A stretch of DNA of 64,000 nt. Origin: CALINF01 sp039990395 (GTDB lineage Bacteria > Pseudomonadota > Gammaproteobacteria > Pseudomonadales > Halieaceae). Positions 50,849-61,093 of the stretch are shown piece after piece. Made by a program: the position numbers and the translations under genes. The notes below the pieces were generated by a model. The model searched no databases. It worked only from the letters and a program-made list of their open reading frames with translations, and had not been told where the DNA came from. The stretch spans positions 1,240,001 to 1,304,000 of the forward strand of contig JBDXFZ010000146.1 of assembly GCA_039990395.1 (NCBI GenBank), read 5' to 3'. How positions within the stretch are numbered: the first letter of the stretch is position 1; every line of letters begins with the position of its first letter.

Positions 50849-50914
50849 TAGAGCAAGCAATGTCTACCCGCCTCCGCTGCTCACAACCTGGATGTTTTTG
50901 ACACCACCAACGCT

Positions 50915-51502
50915 CTAGTCGTGCTTTCCCGGAGTCCATCCGATATCGGTTAGCTGACTGCGCGCGAATTCCTTGGGCTGATCCTCTAACGAGGTCGCCA
51001 TCGTATCGTTCCACCGATTAAGAAAACCAAACAGTGAGATAACCGCTACGATCTCCACACATTGCTTTTCTGAAAAATGCTCACGCAATGACTCCATATC
51101 ACCGGCCTCTACGGCATTAGGCACCATACCGGCATGGGCTGCTACCCGCAGAGCTGCCCTTTCTGCCTCGGTGAATAAAGCGCTCGTCTCGTACTCAAAT
51201 ACTGCCCCAATTTTCTCTGGTGACACATCGCTACGATGGGCCCCGTGTGACGTGTGCGCCTGACAATATCTGCAGCCCGCCGCATGGCTTGTGAGTAATG
51301 CAATGAGCTGCTTTAGACCGCGATCGAGCTCCCCCGTGTTGAGCACGGTACCTGCCAATCCGGCAAAAACGGGTAAGAGCTCCGGCCAGTGCGCCATGGT
51401 CAGCAAACTTGTAGGCACAAAACCCATCGAGGCCTCAGCCATTTCAAGTACAGGCTGCAACTCGGGAATCTGATCGGGAGTTAATGGAGTAATTGCCGTC
51501 AT
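50915..51502 (-). CDS. AhpD-like peroxidase-related enzyme (carboxymuconolactone decarboxylase family)
   Basis: 195 residues. The core redox site is CRYCQAHTSHGAHR, the CxxCxxxH pattern of AhpD-like proteins, surrounded by helices, with ELDRGLKQLIALLTSHAAG before it and VAVISLFGFLNRWNDTMA after it. It probably acts as a peroxidase or thiol-disulfide enzyme in the cytoplasm. GGAGCCTCAGTT precedes the ATG. It converges with the SoxC-type gene and is divergent from the saccharopine-dehydrogenase-like gene. Confidence 0.87.
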   Translation of the reverse strand: MTAITPLTPDQIPELQPVLEMAEASMGFVPTSLLTMAHWPELLPVFAGLAGTVLNTGELDRGLKQLIALLTSHAAGCRYCQAHTSHGAHRSDVSPEKIGAVFEYETSALFTEAERAALRVAAHAGMVPNAVEAGDMESLREHFSEKQCVEIVAVISLFGFLNRWNDTMATSLEDQPKEFARSQLTDIGWTPGKHD

Positions 51503-51610
51503 AACTGAGGCTCCAATAGCGAATAAATATTGATGAACGAATGGGCTTGCCCTGCCGAGGCAGTGCGTCTACATTGGCTAACCGCATTCACTTACAAACG
51601 AGCATACAGT

Positions 51611-52783
51611 ATGACAGGCAACAGAGAATTCGACATCGTTATCTATGGCGCTAGTGGCTTCACAGGTCGGCTGGTCGCTGAGTATATGGCGAGTAAAAGT
51701 GGACATGGACTGAAATGGGCTATGGCGGGACGCAGTGAGTCCAAGCTAGCCAGCGTGCGTGATGAAATCGGCGCGCCCGCCGATACCCCGCTGGTAGTGG
51801 CAGACGCCTCCGACCCCGCTTCTCTGCGCGCAATGATCGGCTCAACCCGCTGCATTTGTACAACCGTAGGCCCCTACCAACTCTATGGCTCAGACGTTGT
51901 TGCCGCGTGCGCAGAATTGGGAACTGACTACGTGGATCTGTCGGGAGAACCCGGCTGGATGCACGAAATGATTAGCAAGCATCATGAAGCGGCAGTCGCC
52001 AGCGGAGCGCGCATCGTGCACAGCTGCGGTTTCGACTCTATCCCCTTTGATCTGGGAGTACTGTATTTGGAAGATGCCGCGCAGGAAAAATTCGGCAAGC
52101 CCTGCACGCGCATTAAGGGTCGCGTGCGCGCGATGAATGGCGAATTCTCCGGCGGCACGGCAGCTTCGCTGAATGCCACAATGGATGCACTGGGCAGTAA
52201 CCCGGGTTTACTGAAAGTTTTAGCCAACCCATTCTCACTAGCCAATGGCTTTGAAGGCCCCGAGCAACCCGCCGACAATAAAATCTACGAAGATGACAGT
52301 GTGGGCCAATGGGTGGCGCCGTTTATTATGGCCGCAATCAATACCAAGAACGTGCATCGTTCTAACGCGCTGATGGGCCATCCGTATGGTACAGATTTTC
52401 AGTATGACGAAATGATGATTACCGGGCCCGGCGATGAGGGAAAGGCGGTTGCAGAGTTTGTTGCCACACATAACCCACTGCAGGGTGACGATGTACCAGC
52501 TCCTGGTGAGGGCCCATCCAAGGAGGTTCGTGAGGCGGGCAACTACGACCTGCTGTTTATTGGGACAACTGATGATGGCAACGAACTTCGAAGCGCCGTC
52601 ACTGGCGACATGGACCCAGGATATGGGTCTACCTCGAAAATGATTGCCGAGAGTGCCGCGTGCCTGTTACTGGATTGCGCCGATGTACCCGGCGGCATTT
52701 ATACACCGGCGCCCGCGATGGGGCACAAGCTGATCAATCGTCTGACAACTCATGCAGGACTAACCTTCTCGCTGGAAGACTAA
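51611..52783 (+). CDS. saccharopine dehydrogenase-like (trans-acting enoyl reductase) protein
   Basis: About 390 residues. N-terminal Rossmann fold with FDIVIYGASGFTGRLVAEYM, then WAMAGRSESKLASVRDEI, TVGPYQLYGSDVVAACAELGTDYVDLSGEPGWM and FSGGTAASLNATMDALG. This matches the saccharopine-dehydrogenase-like family that includes mycobacterial trans-acting enoyl reductases, acting on bulky substrates. I choose the ATG at 51611, where the conserved domain begins, over the earlier one at 51530. It is followed six bases later by an MFS transporter gene. Substrate unknown. Confidence 0.88.
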   Translation: MTGNREFDIVIYGASGFTGRLVAEYMASKSGHGLKWAMAGRSESKLASVRDEIGAPADTPLVVADASDPASLRAMIGSTRCICTTVGPYQLYGSDVVAACAELGTDYVDLSGEPGWMHEMISKHHEAAVASGARIVHSCGFDSIPFDLGVLYLEDAAQEKFGKPCTRIKGRVRAMNGEFSGGTAASLNATMDALGSNPGLLKVLANPFSLANGFEGPEQPADNKIYEDDSVGQWVAPFIMAAINTKNVHRSNALMGHPYGTDFQYDEMMITGPGDEGKAVAEFVATHNPLQGDDVPAPGEGPSKEVREAGNYDLLFIGTTDDGNELRSAVTGDMDPGYGSTSKMIAESAACLLLDCADVPGGIYTPAPAMGHKLINRLTTHAGLTFSLED

Positions 52784-52789
52784 GCTGCA

Positions 52790-54226
52790 GTGACCTCTTC
52801 AGAGAGAGCGCTCTCGGGAAAACTAACCAAGCTCACCTACGGGTTTGGCGCCATGGCGTACGGCATCAAGGACAGTGGGTTTTCCTACTTTCTACTGATG
52901 TTTTACAGCACGGTAGTGGGGCTGGATCCCGGCATTGTGGGTCTGGCCATCTTTATTGCATTGGTTGCTGATGCAGTAAGCGACCCGGTTGTCGGATATG
53001 TATCTGACAATTGGCGTTCACGCTGGGGGCGCAGACACCCCTTCATGTACGCCTCGGCGATCCCGGTTGCCGTGAGCTATTTTCTGCTATGGAATCCGCC
53101 GGACTGGAGCGCTACTGCCCTATTTTGGTATTTGGTGGCATTGTCAATCGTTATTCGTACTTTCATTACGCTGTACGAGACGCCCAGTTCGTCGTTGATG
53201 CCCGAACTCACACGCGACTACGTAGAACGAACCTCGTTTCAAGCTTATCGCGTATTCTTTGGCTGGATAGGCGGGCTAAGCATGAGCCTGCTGATGTTCG
53301 GCTTTCTATTGGTTGCCACTGACGAGTACGCAGTAGGCACCCTCAATCGAGACGGCTATGCCACCTACGGAGTAGTCGCGTCGGTAATGATGTTCCTGGC
53401 CATTATGGTGTCCGCGCTGGGCACTCATAGGGTCATTAAGTTTCTGCAACCCCCACCTGATCAGCGCGCGCTCGGCCTAAAAGCTATATTTGCAGAGATT
53501 TTTGAAACACTTAGAGACCGTTCGTTTTTCGCCCTGTTTATGTCACAGATTTTCTCTGCGGTTGCTGCTGGAACCAGTGCAGCCCTGGCATTCCTTATGC
53601 TCACCTACTTCTGGGGTTTCAGCAGTAGCCAAATCTTTGAATATCTAATCCTTCTACTTGTGGCTGCATTCATCGGGCCGTTGCTCGCGCCTATAGTAGT
53701 GCGCCGTTTTGGTAAAAAAGGTGCCGTTGTCGGGATCGGCATTGTTGCGTATTCACTGCTCCCCCTACTGGTCGTCGCGCGACTGGCTGGTTTGCTGCCT
53801 GCTAATGACGATCCCTGGTTACCGGTTATTGTACTGGCAGTCTACGCTCTGGATATCATGCTACTGATTGCAATGCAGTCGATTAATGGCTCGATGCTCG
53901 CAGACCTGGTGGAGCAGTCCGAAGTGCGCACAGGGCGCCGCTCGGAGGGGATTTTTTATGCCGCGGTTACATTTACACGCAAGTCGACCCAGGGTTTTGG
54001 CGCGCTCATCGCCGGCGTTATTCTATCCGTAGTGGGTTTCCCTAACGGCGCAGATCCAGCGAGCGTTCCTGCTGAAACATTGTGGAACCTCGGCGCCTGG
54101 TACGCACCCACTTTGCTACTGCTGTTCTCCTGTGTCCTGATTGCCGTGAGCTTCTACAGAATCGATCGCACGAGCCACCAGAGCAACGTAGACGTACTAG
54201 CAAAACGCAAAGCTGAAGCAACATAA
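52790..54226 (+). CDS. MFS/GPH-type sugar:cation symporter (GTG start)
   Basis: 478 residues, about twelve membrane segments. The N-terminal part SGKLTKLTYGFGAMAYGIKDSGFSYFLLMFYSTVVGLDP, DAVSDPVVGYVSDNWRSRWGRRHPFMYASAIP and TPSSSLMPELTRDYVERTSFQAYR are those of the glycoside-pentoside-hexuronide symporters (MelB, LacS group). Likely imports a sugar or glycoside with Na+ or H+. The start is GTG six bases after the saccharopine-dehydrogenase-like gene, so the two are transcribed together. Ligand unknown. Confidence 0.88.
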   Translation: MTSSERALSGKLTKLTYGFGAMAYGIKDSGFSYFLLMFYSTVVGLDPGIVGLAIFIALVADAVSDPVVGYVSDNWRSRWGRRHPFMYASAIPVAVSYFLLWNPPDWSATALFWYLVALSIVIRTFITLYETPSSSLMPELTRDYVERTSFQAYRVFFGWIGGLSMSLLMFGFLLVATDEYAVGTLNRDGYATYGVVASVMMFLAIMVSALGTHRVIKFLQPPPDQRALGLKAIFAEIFETLRDRSFFALFMSQIFSAVAAGTSAALAFLMLTYFWGFSSSQIFEYLILLLVAAFIGPLLAPIVVRRFGKKGAVVGIGIVAYSLLPLLVVARLAGLLPANDDPWLPVIVLAVYALDIMLLIAMQSINGSMLADLVEQSEVRTGRRSEGIFYAAVTFTRKSTQGFGALIAGVILSVVGFPNGADPASVPAETLWNLGAWYAPTLLLLFSCVLIAVSFYRIDRTSHQSNVDVLAKRKAEAT

Positions 54227-54300
54227 CAGCTGTCTGGTTCAAGCGGTTTGTCTTGGCCAGCGCTGCGGACAGATAAGCCGGTCATGCTGACATAGGCTCT

Positions 54301-56199
54301 TTAGCGTGCCAACGTCCTAGTGATATACGCGTCCACCTGCGCCTCCAGCACCGGCATGGGCATAGCACCCTGCCCTATCACCACATCGTGAAAATTGCGG
54401 ATGTCGTACGCATCGCCCAATTTTTCCTGCGCACGGGCGCGCAACTCAAGAATCTTCATCATGCCAACTTTGTATCCCAGAGCTTGACCTGGCGTAACAA
54501 AGAATCGCTCTACTTCGGTCACCATATCGCCCTCTGACAGCGGCGTATTCTCGCGGAAAAATTCTATGGCCTGCTCTCGAGTCCAGCGCTTGGCGTGGAT
54601 GCCAGTATCGATGACAAGACGCGCAGAGCGCCAGATTTCATCGTGCAACCTGCCAAAATTACTCATTGGGTCCTGATAAAAGCCCATCTCCCTCGCCAGT
54701 TGCTCTGAGTATAAAGCCCAGCCTTCGGTATACGCGCCATAACCTGAATACTTGCGAAACTTTGGCAAGCCCTCCAACTCCTGCGCCAGCGCTATCTGAA
54801 AGTGATGACCTGGTACACCCTCGTGATAAGTGATCGCCGTCGCCACACTCTTTTGATAGGTAGACATATCACGCAGATTGGCATAGTAGTAACCAGGCCG
54901 CGCACCATCTTCGGAGGGTGACTGATAGAACGCGATGCTCGTTGAGTTTTCCCGCCAGGGTTCAACCCGTCGCACTTCCAGCCCTGCCTTTGGTAACCTG
55001 TTGAAATACTGATCAGCTACGGCAAATATTTCTTCCGTTTGCAATCTCGCGACGGCCAGAAACTCTTCTCTGCCCGCATCCGTGTTTGGATAAAAGTTAG
55101 AAGGGTCGGTACGCACAAAGACGAAGAAATCCTGCAGCGATCCTTCAAAGCCCACTTGCGCCATAATCGCGCGCATTTCCTGATGAATCCTCTCGATATC
55201 ATCGAGACCGCGTTGATGCACTTCATCTGCAGTTAAATCCAGCGTGGTATGCGCCACAATCTGGGCAGCATAGAAAGCATCACCGTTGGGCAGTGACCAC
55301 ACGCCATTACTACTCTCTGACAACGTTGATTGTCGCTCTATTTCTGCCAGTAGCGCATCGAGCCCTGTCTTATATTCAACGCGCAGCGCACTACCAGCCT
55401 CTGCAAGCAGCTCGTCCTGCTCCAACTTCGAGAGCCCCGTTTTCTCAAGTTTCGCCGCGAGGTCTAGCATTAAAATATGAGGTTCGCCTGATTCCGCAAT
55501 AGGCGTACCTTTATCCAGCCCGCCAATATCGGTGAGCATATCGGGATACGCAAAACTGGGCGTCAAGACGCCAAACTCTGCCCTGTCGCGTAGCCTCGCA
55601 ACCGTGTCATTAAACAATGCGCCAAGGCCACGTATGCGCTCAATGTAGTAATTGGCATCCTGAGCATTATCGACAGTATGGTCATTGAGTAAGAGACTCA
55701 AACGATTGGTGACCTGACCATTGAACTGATCAACGACATAAAAATGTTGATACCAAGCCAGGTCACTGAGTTCTGCTTGCAACTCAAACTCCAGCAGGTC
55801 ATAGCTCAACTGGTTCGCTGCAGACAACGCATTGCGGTCGAATGCTTGCAATGTCGACAGGTAGTCGCGATACCGCTGTACTTCACGTTCCCTGCCGGCA
55901 TCAGACCGATCATCCCATTGGCCTGATTCTGCGGTCTTCAACCCCAGACTTGTTTGATGTTCGGGGCTATATGCCAACTCGGAGTCAAAGTAAGCATTGA
56001 AGAACAGTTCGACGTCTGCGTCTGCGTTGGCAGCCGAAGTGGCCTTGCCTGGCCCTGCCACAGGAGTGTCTGCAGAGGTAGTCACCGATGAATCAACCGA
56101 CTCTGAATCGTTACTACAGCCAGCGCTCAGCAAAAACAGGCACAGCAGTGTTATCGCACCCAATAATGAAAGGTTTTTTCGATGTCCCTGGTGTTGCAT
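54301..56199 (-). CDS. DUF885 family lipoprotein (putative metallopeptidase)
   Basis: About 632 residues. A lipoprotein signal (LSLLGAITLLCLFLLSAGC) gives a lipobox LSAGC. The body is the DUF885 family, with the zinc-site motif YHEGVPGHHFQIALAQE and the downstream YTEGWALYSEQLAREMGFY. It is probably a periplasmic, membrane-anchored peptidase, since the HExxGHH pattern resembles zinc proteases. I use the ATG at 56199 with GGAG seven bases before. It is convergent with the MFS gene and divergent from the AcuI-like gene. Confidence 0.88.
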   Translation of the reverse strand: MQHQGHRKNLSLLGAITLLCLFLLSAGCSNDSESVDSSVTTSADTPVAGPGKATSAANADADVELFFNAYFDSELAYSPEHQTSLGLKTAESGQWDDRSDAGREREVQRYRDYLSTLQAFDRNALSAANQLSYDLLEFELQAELSDLAWYQHFYVVDQFNGQVTNRLSLLLNDHTVDNAQDANYYIERIRGLGALFNDTVARLRDRAEFGVLTPSFAYPDMLTDIGGLDKGTPIAESGEPHILMLDLAAKLEKTGLSKLEQDELLAEAGSALRVEYKTGLDALLAEIERQSTLSESSNGVWSLPNGDAFYAAQIVAHTTLDLTADEVHQRGLDDIERIHQEMRAIMAQVGFEGSLQDFFVFVRTDPSNFYPNTDAGREEFLAVARLQTEEIFAVADQYFNRLPKAGLEVRRVEPWRENSTSIAFYQSPSEDGARPGYYYANLRDMSTYQKSVATAITYHEGVPGHHFQIALAQELEGLPKFRKYSGYGAYTEGWALYSEQLAREMGFYQDPMSNFGRLHDEIWRSARLVIDTGIHAKRWTREQAIEFFRENTPLSEGDMVTEVERFFVTPGQALGYKVGMMKILELRARAQEKLGDAYDIRNFHDVVIGQGAMPMPVLEAQVDAYITRTLAR

Positions 56200-56327
56200 C
56201 GGCTCGCTCCGCTGGTTACTGTTCGTTGCGCCGCAGAATATCACGCGCGCGTAGGTTCAACTGCGACTAATGACACTTTTTTTGGCGGGCATTCGACAGC
56301 CCATTTACTACTTTCCGGAGACCCCAA

Positions 56328-57317
56328 ATGGCACACACTTTTCAGGCGCTAAAGGCCAGCAAAGATCCTGAGCACAGGGTGGACTACACGACCCTGTCAA
56401 TGGAGGATCTAGGCGAGGGAGACGTTACGATTGCGGTTGAATACTCCACCCTGAATTATAAGGACGGACTCGCTGTCACGAATGCAGCGCCTATTGTTCA
56501 AAGCTACCCTCTCATTCTGGGCATTGATTTGGCCGGCACTGTTTCGGCATCCACCCACTCAGGCTTTACCGCCGGTGACAGGGTCGTTCTGAATGGCTAT
56601 GGCGCGTCGGAATACCTAAATGGTGGCTATACACAAGTGGCCAAGGTGAATGGCGACCTACTGGTGAAGCTTCCCGATAATTTGTCGACCCGGCAGGCCA
56701 TGGCGATCGGCACAGCTGGTTATACTGCCATGCTGTGCGTACTGGCTCTCGAAGACGGTAATGTTACACCCGCGAGCGGGCCGGTGTTGGTGACTGGCGC
56801 GGCTGGCGGTGTGGGTTCAGTGGCGCTGGCCTTGTTGAAAAAACTGGGGTACGACACTGTTGCATCAACCGGCCGTTCCGAAGAAGCCCCCTTTCTGAAA
56901 TCACTGGGCGCTGGTGAGGTGATCGATCGTACAACCCTCTCAGAGCGCGGCAAGCCGATGCAGAAAGAACTTTGGGCTGGCGTCGTGGACTGCGTGGGTA
57001 GTCAAACCCTGGCCAATGCGCTTGCTCAGTGCCGCTATGATGGCGTGGTTGCTGCTTGTGGGCTCGCTCAAGGGGCGGACCTACCAGGAACCGTAATGCC
57101 CTTTATTCTGCGAAACGTAAGATTGCAGGGTGTCGACTCGGTGCAGGCACCCATGGCGCGACGAGAAATAGCGTGGGCACGGCTCGCTCAGGACCTGGAT
57201 CTGGACATGCTTGAGTCGCTGTCATTTGATGTGCCCTTTACAGAAGTGTTGGCGCTTGCGCCTACGATCCTGGCCGGACAAGTGCGTGGCCGTGCGATCG
57301 TCGATCTTTCACGCTAA
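56328..57317 (+). CDS. acuI: acryloyl-CoA reductase / YhdH-type quinone oxidoreductase
   Basis: 329 residues of the medium-chain dehydrogenase fold without zinc. Blocks: VEYSTLNYKDGLAVT, YPLILGIDLAGTV, DRVVLNGYGASEYLNGGYTQVA, AMAIGTAGYTAMLCVLAL, the NADPH loop VTGAAGGVGSVAL, and ACGLAQGADLPGTVMPFILRNVRLQGVDSV. This matches the AcuI/YhdH group, which reduces acryloyl-CoA to propionyl-CoA and so detoxifies acrylate from DMSP breakdown. GGAGACCCCAA precedes the ATG. No dddL or dmdA gene is seen in the window, so the DMSP link is inference. Confidence 0.92.
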   Translation: MAHTFQALKASKDPEHRVDYTTLSMEDLGEGDVTIAVEYSTLNYKDGLAVTNAAPIVQSYPLILGIDLAGTVSASTHSGFTAGDRVVLNGYGASEYLNGGYTQVAKVNGDLLVKLPDNLSTRQAMAIGTAGYTAMLCVLALEDGNVTPASGPVLVTGAAGGVGSVALALLKKLGYDTVASTGRSEEAPFLKSLGAGEVIDRTTLSERGKPMQKELWAGVVDCVGSQTLANALAQCRYDGVVAACGLAQGADLPGTVMPFILRNVRLQGVDSVQAPMARREIAWARLAQDLDLDMLESLSFDVPFTEVLALAPTILAGQVRGRAIVDLSR

Positions 57318-57421
57318 GTCAAGTAGAGCGCGCCGAATAAAGGACACATCAATAAAACAACTTATCGAACTTGCTGCTTGTTAAAATACGCAAATAGCAG
57401 CGAAACTTTGGAGCTTCAACC

Positions 57422-59464
57422 ATGATACTTGCAAGAGCTTTATTTAGCCTGACTGGCGTACTGTTACTGGTGACAGCCTGTGGCTCAACACCGCCCCCTC
57501 AAGAACCTACTGCACCGCCAGTACCCACCGCACAACTGATCGACAGAGAAATACTATTTGGGAACCCCTCCCGTTTTCAGGGCAGACTCAGTCCTGATGG
57601 CACCATGATGAGCTTCCGGGCGCCGCTTGATGGCGTAATGAATCTGTGGGTTGCTCCAGCGGGTAGCATTGACTCTGCCAGGCCGATAACACGTAACACC
57701 GGTCGCGGTATCCCCAGTCATTTCTGGGCGCTCGATAGTAAAAGCGTTTTGTACATCGAAGACGTCAATGGCGACGAGAACTGGCATCTGTATCGCGTAG
57801 ACCTTGCCTCTGATCAGGCTAAAGACCTGACGCCCTATCCCGGCTTAAGAGCTCAGTTTATCGCGCAAAGTGAAAGACACCCTGGCAAGGCTGTGGTTGG
57901 CATGAATGATCGCGATTCTCGCTGGCACGATACCTACCTTGTTGATCTTCAGTCAGGTAACCGGGAACTACTGCTCCAGAACGATCGCTTTGCCCAGGTT
58001 GTGGTAGACAACGATCTCAACGTACGGCTCGCCATGGAACCTACACAAGCCGGGGGTGCAAAAGTACTTAAACGCACTAAAGATGCCTGGCAGTTGCTAT
58101 TGGAGATTCCTGCGGAAGACGCCTATACGACCTCGATTTTGAGTTTTACAGCCGACAATGCCAGTTTCTATATGACCGATAGCCGCGGTCGCAACTTTGC
58201 GACACTCACTCGAGTCAACGTGGATACCGCAGTCAGCACAGAACTCGTCATCGTGGAAAACGCTGATATCAGCGACGTGCTCATTCACCCCAGAACCCAT
58301 GACATCATGGGTGTTGCAACCAATATTCATGAGGTCGAATGGCGTGAAGCGGACGGCCAGTATGCACGCGACTTTCAAATTTTGTCCGACAGTGCAGAGG
58401 GCGACATCAATATTCTGGCAACCACACTCGATACTGAGCGCTGGGTTGTCCATATCGGCGCCAGTGATGCCTCACCTCGCTATGCAGTGTACAACCGCGA
58501 CACGCAAAAACTGGAACCCATGTTTACGACAAACCCCAAGGTTGAAGGGCTGCCGCTTGTGCCCAAGCGCCACGAATTCATCTCGTCTCGCGACGGCAAA
58601 GCGCTAATCTCTTATCTCACGCTGCCGCCCGGCAGTGACACTAATAACGACGGCCTTCCCGACCGGCCTCAGCCCATGGTGTTATTAGTTCACGGTGGCC
58701 CTTGGGCAAGAGACACAGGCGGTTATTCGGGGCAGGTGCAATGGCTGGCAAACCGGGGCTATGCAGTGCTACAAGTTAACTTTCGCGGGTCTACTGGCTT
58801 CGGCAAGGACTTTATTAACGCTGGCAATTTTGAGTGGGCAGGCGCTATGCACGACGACCTCGTGGATGCAGTGGACTGGGCAACCAAGCGCAGGGTAGCG
58901 GATCATCGCCGGGTGGCAATCATGGGTGGAAGCTATGGCGGTTACGCTACGCTGGTTGGACTTACGTTCACTCCAGAGCTTTTTGCCTGCGGTGTAGACA
59001 TTGTAGGCCCATCGAATCTTAATACTCTACTTGCTTCTATTCCGCCCTACTGGGAAGGCCGCCGCAAAGTGTTGGAAAACGCCATCGGCGACCCATCAAC
59101 TGAGCAAGGTCTTGCCCTAATGAATGACCGCTCGCCTATCAACCGAGTAGACGCTATTACCAAGCCGCTGCTGATCGGACAGGGGGCAAATGACCCGAGA
59201 GTGAAACAGGCTGAGTCGGACCAGATTGTGGATGCGATGACGGCGAAAGGTATTCCTGTTACCTACGCGCTTTTCCCCGATGAGGGACACGGTTTTCAAA
59301 AACCCGAAAACTCAATGGCATTTTATGCTGTAGCGGAAAGCTTTCTGGGCAACTGCCTGCAGGGTCGAGTACAACCCATCGGAAATGATCTGAAAAAATC
59401 GAGCATTCGCATTCAGGCAGGTGCAGCAAACGTTCCGGGGCTTGAGCAGGCATTAGTAAACTAA
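57422..59464 (+). CDS. S9-family peptidase (acylaminoacyl/dipeptidyl type) lipoprotein
   Basis: 680 residues. A lipoprotein signal (ALFSLTGVLLLVTACGS, lipobox VTAC) suggests a membrane-anchored periplasmic location. Residues about 40-370 form a beta-propeller and 380-680 an alpha/beta hydrolase with Ser504 in GGSYGGYATL, Asp591 in GANDPRV and His623 in DEGHGF. The pattern is that of S9 prolyl oligopeptidase relatives. It would cut short peptides, fitting the neighbouring DUF885 lipoprotein and MFS transporters. GGAGCTTCAACC precedes the ATG. Confidence 0.92.
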   Translation: MILARALFSLTGVLLLVTACGSTPPPQEPTAPPVPTAQLIDREILFGNPSRFQGRLSPDGTMMSFRAPLDGVMNLWVAPAGSIDSARPITRNTGRGIPSHFWALDSKSVLYIEDVNGDENWHLYRVDLASDQAKDLTPYPGLRAQFIAQSERHPGKAVVGMNDRDSRWHDTYLVDLQSGNRELLLQNDRFAQVVVDNDLNVRLAMEPTQAGGAKVLKRTKDAWQLLLEIPAEDAYTTSILSFTADNASFYMTDSRGRNFATLTRVNVDTAVSTELVIVENADISDVLIHPRTHDIMGVATNIHEVEWREADGQYARDFQILSDSAEGDINILATTLDTERWVVHIGASDASPRYAVYNRDTQKLEPMFTTNPKVEGLPLVPKRHEFISSRDGKALISYLTLPPGSDTNNDGLPDRPQPMVLLVHGGPWARDTGGYSGQVQWLANRGYAVLQVNFRGSTGFGKDFINAGNFEWAGAMHDDLVDAVDWATKRRVADHRRVAIMGGSYGGYATLVGLTFTPELFACGVDIVGPSNLNTLLASIPPYWEGRRKVLENAIGDPSTEQGLALMNDRSPINRVDAITKPLLIGQGANDPRVKQAESDQIVDAMTAKGIPVTYALFPDEGHGFQKPENSMAFYAVAESFLGNCLQGRVQPIGNDLKKSSIRIQAGAANVPGLEQALVN

Positions 59465-59615
59465 CGGAGCACCTTTACAAGAACGATCCATGACCTATGC
59501 TGGTACTCAGGCGAGGCGATCCAGCTAATTTCTGGTTCGCCCTGAGCCAGCGTAGGGGACTACATGGTGTCCTCGCACGCGAGTTAAACAAGAGACTCAC
59601 CAGGGACGGCTAACA

Positions 59616-60899
59616 ATGGCTCTATCACTTGTACTCGCCAATAGCGCAAAAACGCGCTTTGGCGTCTGTAGCTTGATGTATTTTGCACAGGGTATTCCGC
59701 GGGGCTTGCTAAGCATTGCTATCCCCGCCTGGCTGGCGGCATCGGGCGTCAGCGCATCAGAAATAGCGTCTTATCTTGCAGTCATTATTTTGCCCTGGGC
59801 ATTCAAGCTGCTCAGCGGGCCCTTTATGGACCGGTATGAGTACCTGCCCATGGGCCGACGGCGGCCGTGGGTGCTGGGCGCGCAACTTGGCCTCACGCTA
59901 TCGTTGATTGCGCTTGTGCTGGTCAAAGACCCAGTTGAGCAGATTGGGCTGCTAATGATACTGGGCGTCCTGGTGAATACTTTCACTGCTACCCAGGATG
60001 TCGCAGTTGATGGCATGGCAATTGAGCTCGTACCCGATCTGGAACAGGGGCGCCTGAACGCATTTATGGGTTTTGGCAAAACCATAGGCTGGGCGTCAGC
60101 GTCTGCTGTGTCAGGCGTCATGCTTGTGACCTGGGGGCTGCCTACCACTGCTATAGTAGCGGCGCTGGTTACCGGACTCATACTTGTGATGTTCCTATTT
60201 GTGCGCGAGCGATCTGGCGAAAAAATATTACCCTGGACACACGGTCAAGCAGCATCAGTTCACGGTGAGAGGCGAGGCTTCTTCGATGTCTTTCGCGGTC
60301 TCAACGCAGTGATGTGGAGCCGAGTAAGCATCATGGTGCTACTGATCATGTTCTTCGACGGCCTGGTAGCCGGTTATGGACATGCATTGATGCCTATCGC
60401 TGCAATCAATTTGTTTGGCTACACAACCCCCCAGTGGTCACAACTTGTGGCGACCATGGGTCTGGTCGGTGCTGTTGTCGCACTCTGCGCCGGCCCTCTG
60501 ATCGATCGTTTCGGCGCCAAACGCATGCTCAGCGTTACAGTAGCGCTAGTTGCAACACATGCCTTCGTGCTGGCACAAACTCAACAGCTCTGGCAGGACA
60601 CCGACTATGTGCGTGTCATGTTGGCAATCTGGGTAATGATGGAACCCATCACCATGGTGTGCGTGTTGGCACTCGCCATGGCAATTTGCTCCCAGGCAGT
60701 GTCTGCGACGCAGTTCGCTATTTATATGTCCACAGCCAATCTGGGTAGTTCAGTTGGCTCAAAAGCCTATGGCATGGTCGCAGACAGCACCAGCTATGAT
60801 CAGAGCTATATGCTGCTGGGGCTGCTGATGCTGCTTACGCTGGGAATCATTTTATTGTATCGACACAACACACCAGATTCGGAAGAGACAGCTAGCTAG
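59616..60899 (+). CDS. MFS transporter (AmpG-like/PAT family)
   Basis: 427 residues, about twelve membrane segments. Early blocks FGVCSLMYFAQGIPRGLLSIAIPAWLAASGVSASEIASYLAVIILPWAFKLLSGPFMDRY and RPWVLGAQLGLTL, then TFTATQDVAVDGMAIELVPDLEQGRLNAFMGFGKTIGWA, are those of the AmpG-like PAT group, which carries peptides or muropeptides. AGGGACGGCTAACA precedes the ATG. It follows the S9 peptidase gene and may take up its products; that link is inference from position. Confidence 0.85.
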   Translation: MALSLVLANSAKTRFGVCSLMYFAQGIPRGLLSIAIPAWLAASGVSASEIASYLAVIILPWAFKLLSGPFMDRYEYLPMGRRRPWVLGAQLGLTLSLIALVLVKDPVEQIGLLMILGVLVNTFTATQDVAVDGMAIELVPDLEQGRLNAFMGFGKTIGWASASAVSGVMLVTWGLPTTAIVAALVTGLILVMFLFVRERSGEKILPWTHGQAASVHGERRGFFDVFRGLNAVMWSRVSIMVLLIMFFDGLVAGYGHALMPIAAINLFGYTTPQWSQLVATMGLVGAVVALCAGPLIDRFGAKRMLSVTVALVATHAFVLAQTQQLWQDTDYVRVMLAIWVMMEPITMVCVLALAMAICSQAVSATQFAIYMSTANLGSSVGSKAYGMVADSTSYDQSYMLLGLLMLLTLGIILLYRHNTPDSEETAS

Positions 60900-61093
60900 C
60901 AAAAAGCTGCTTTCTATGTTGGCAAAAGAGTTTTGGATACTCCTATTCATAAACCACTGTTAGTAGCAAAGCGTTTTCATAGCTCACTATTAGAGCCAAG
61001 CTGCCTTGGGTATTGTGGAGTCTGCGCACCTGTGTATGATGATGGCTCGCGATCCAGCATAGGCTCGCATAACAATAACATTGGGTAGAATGC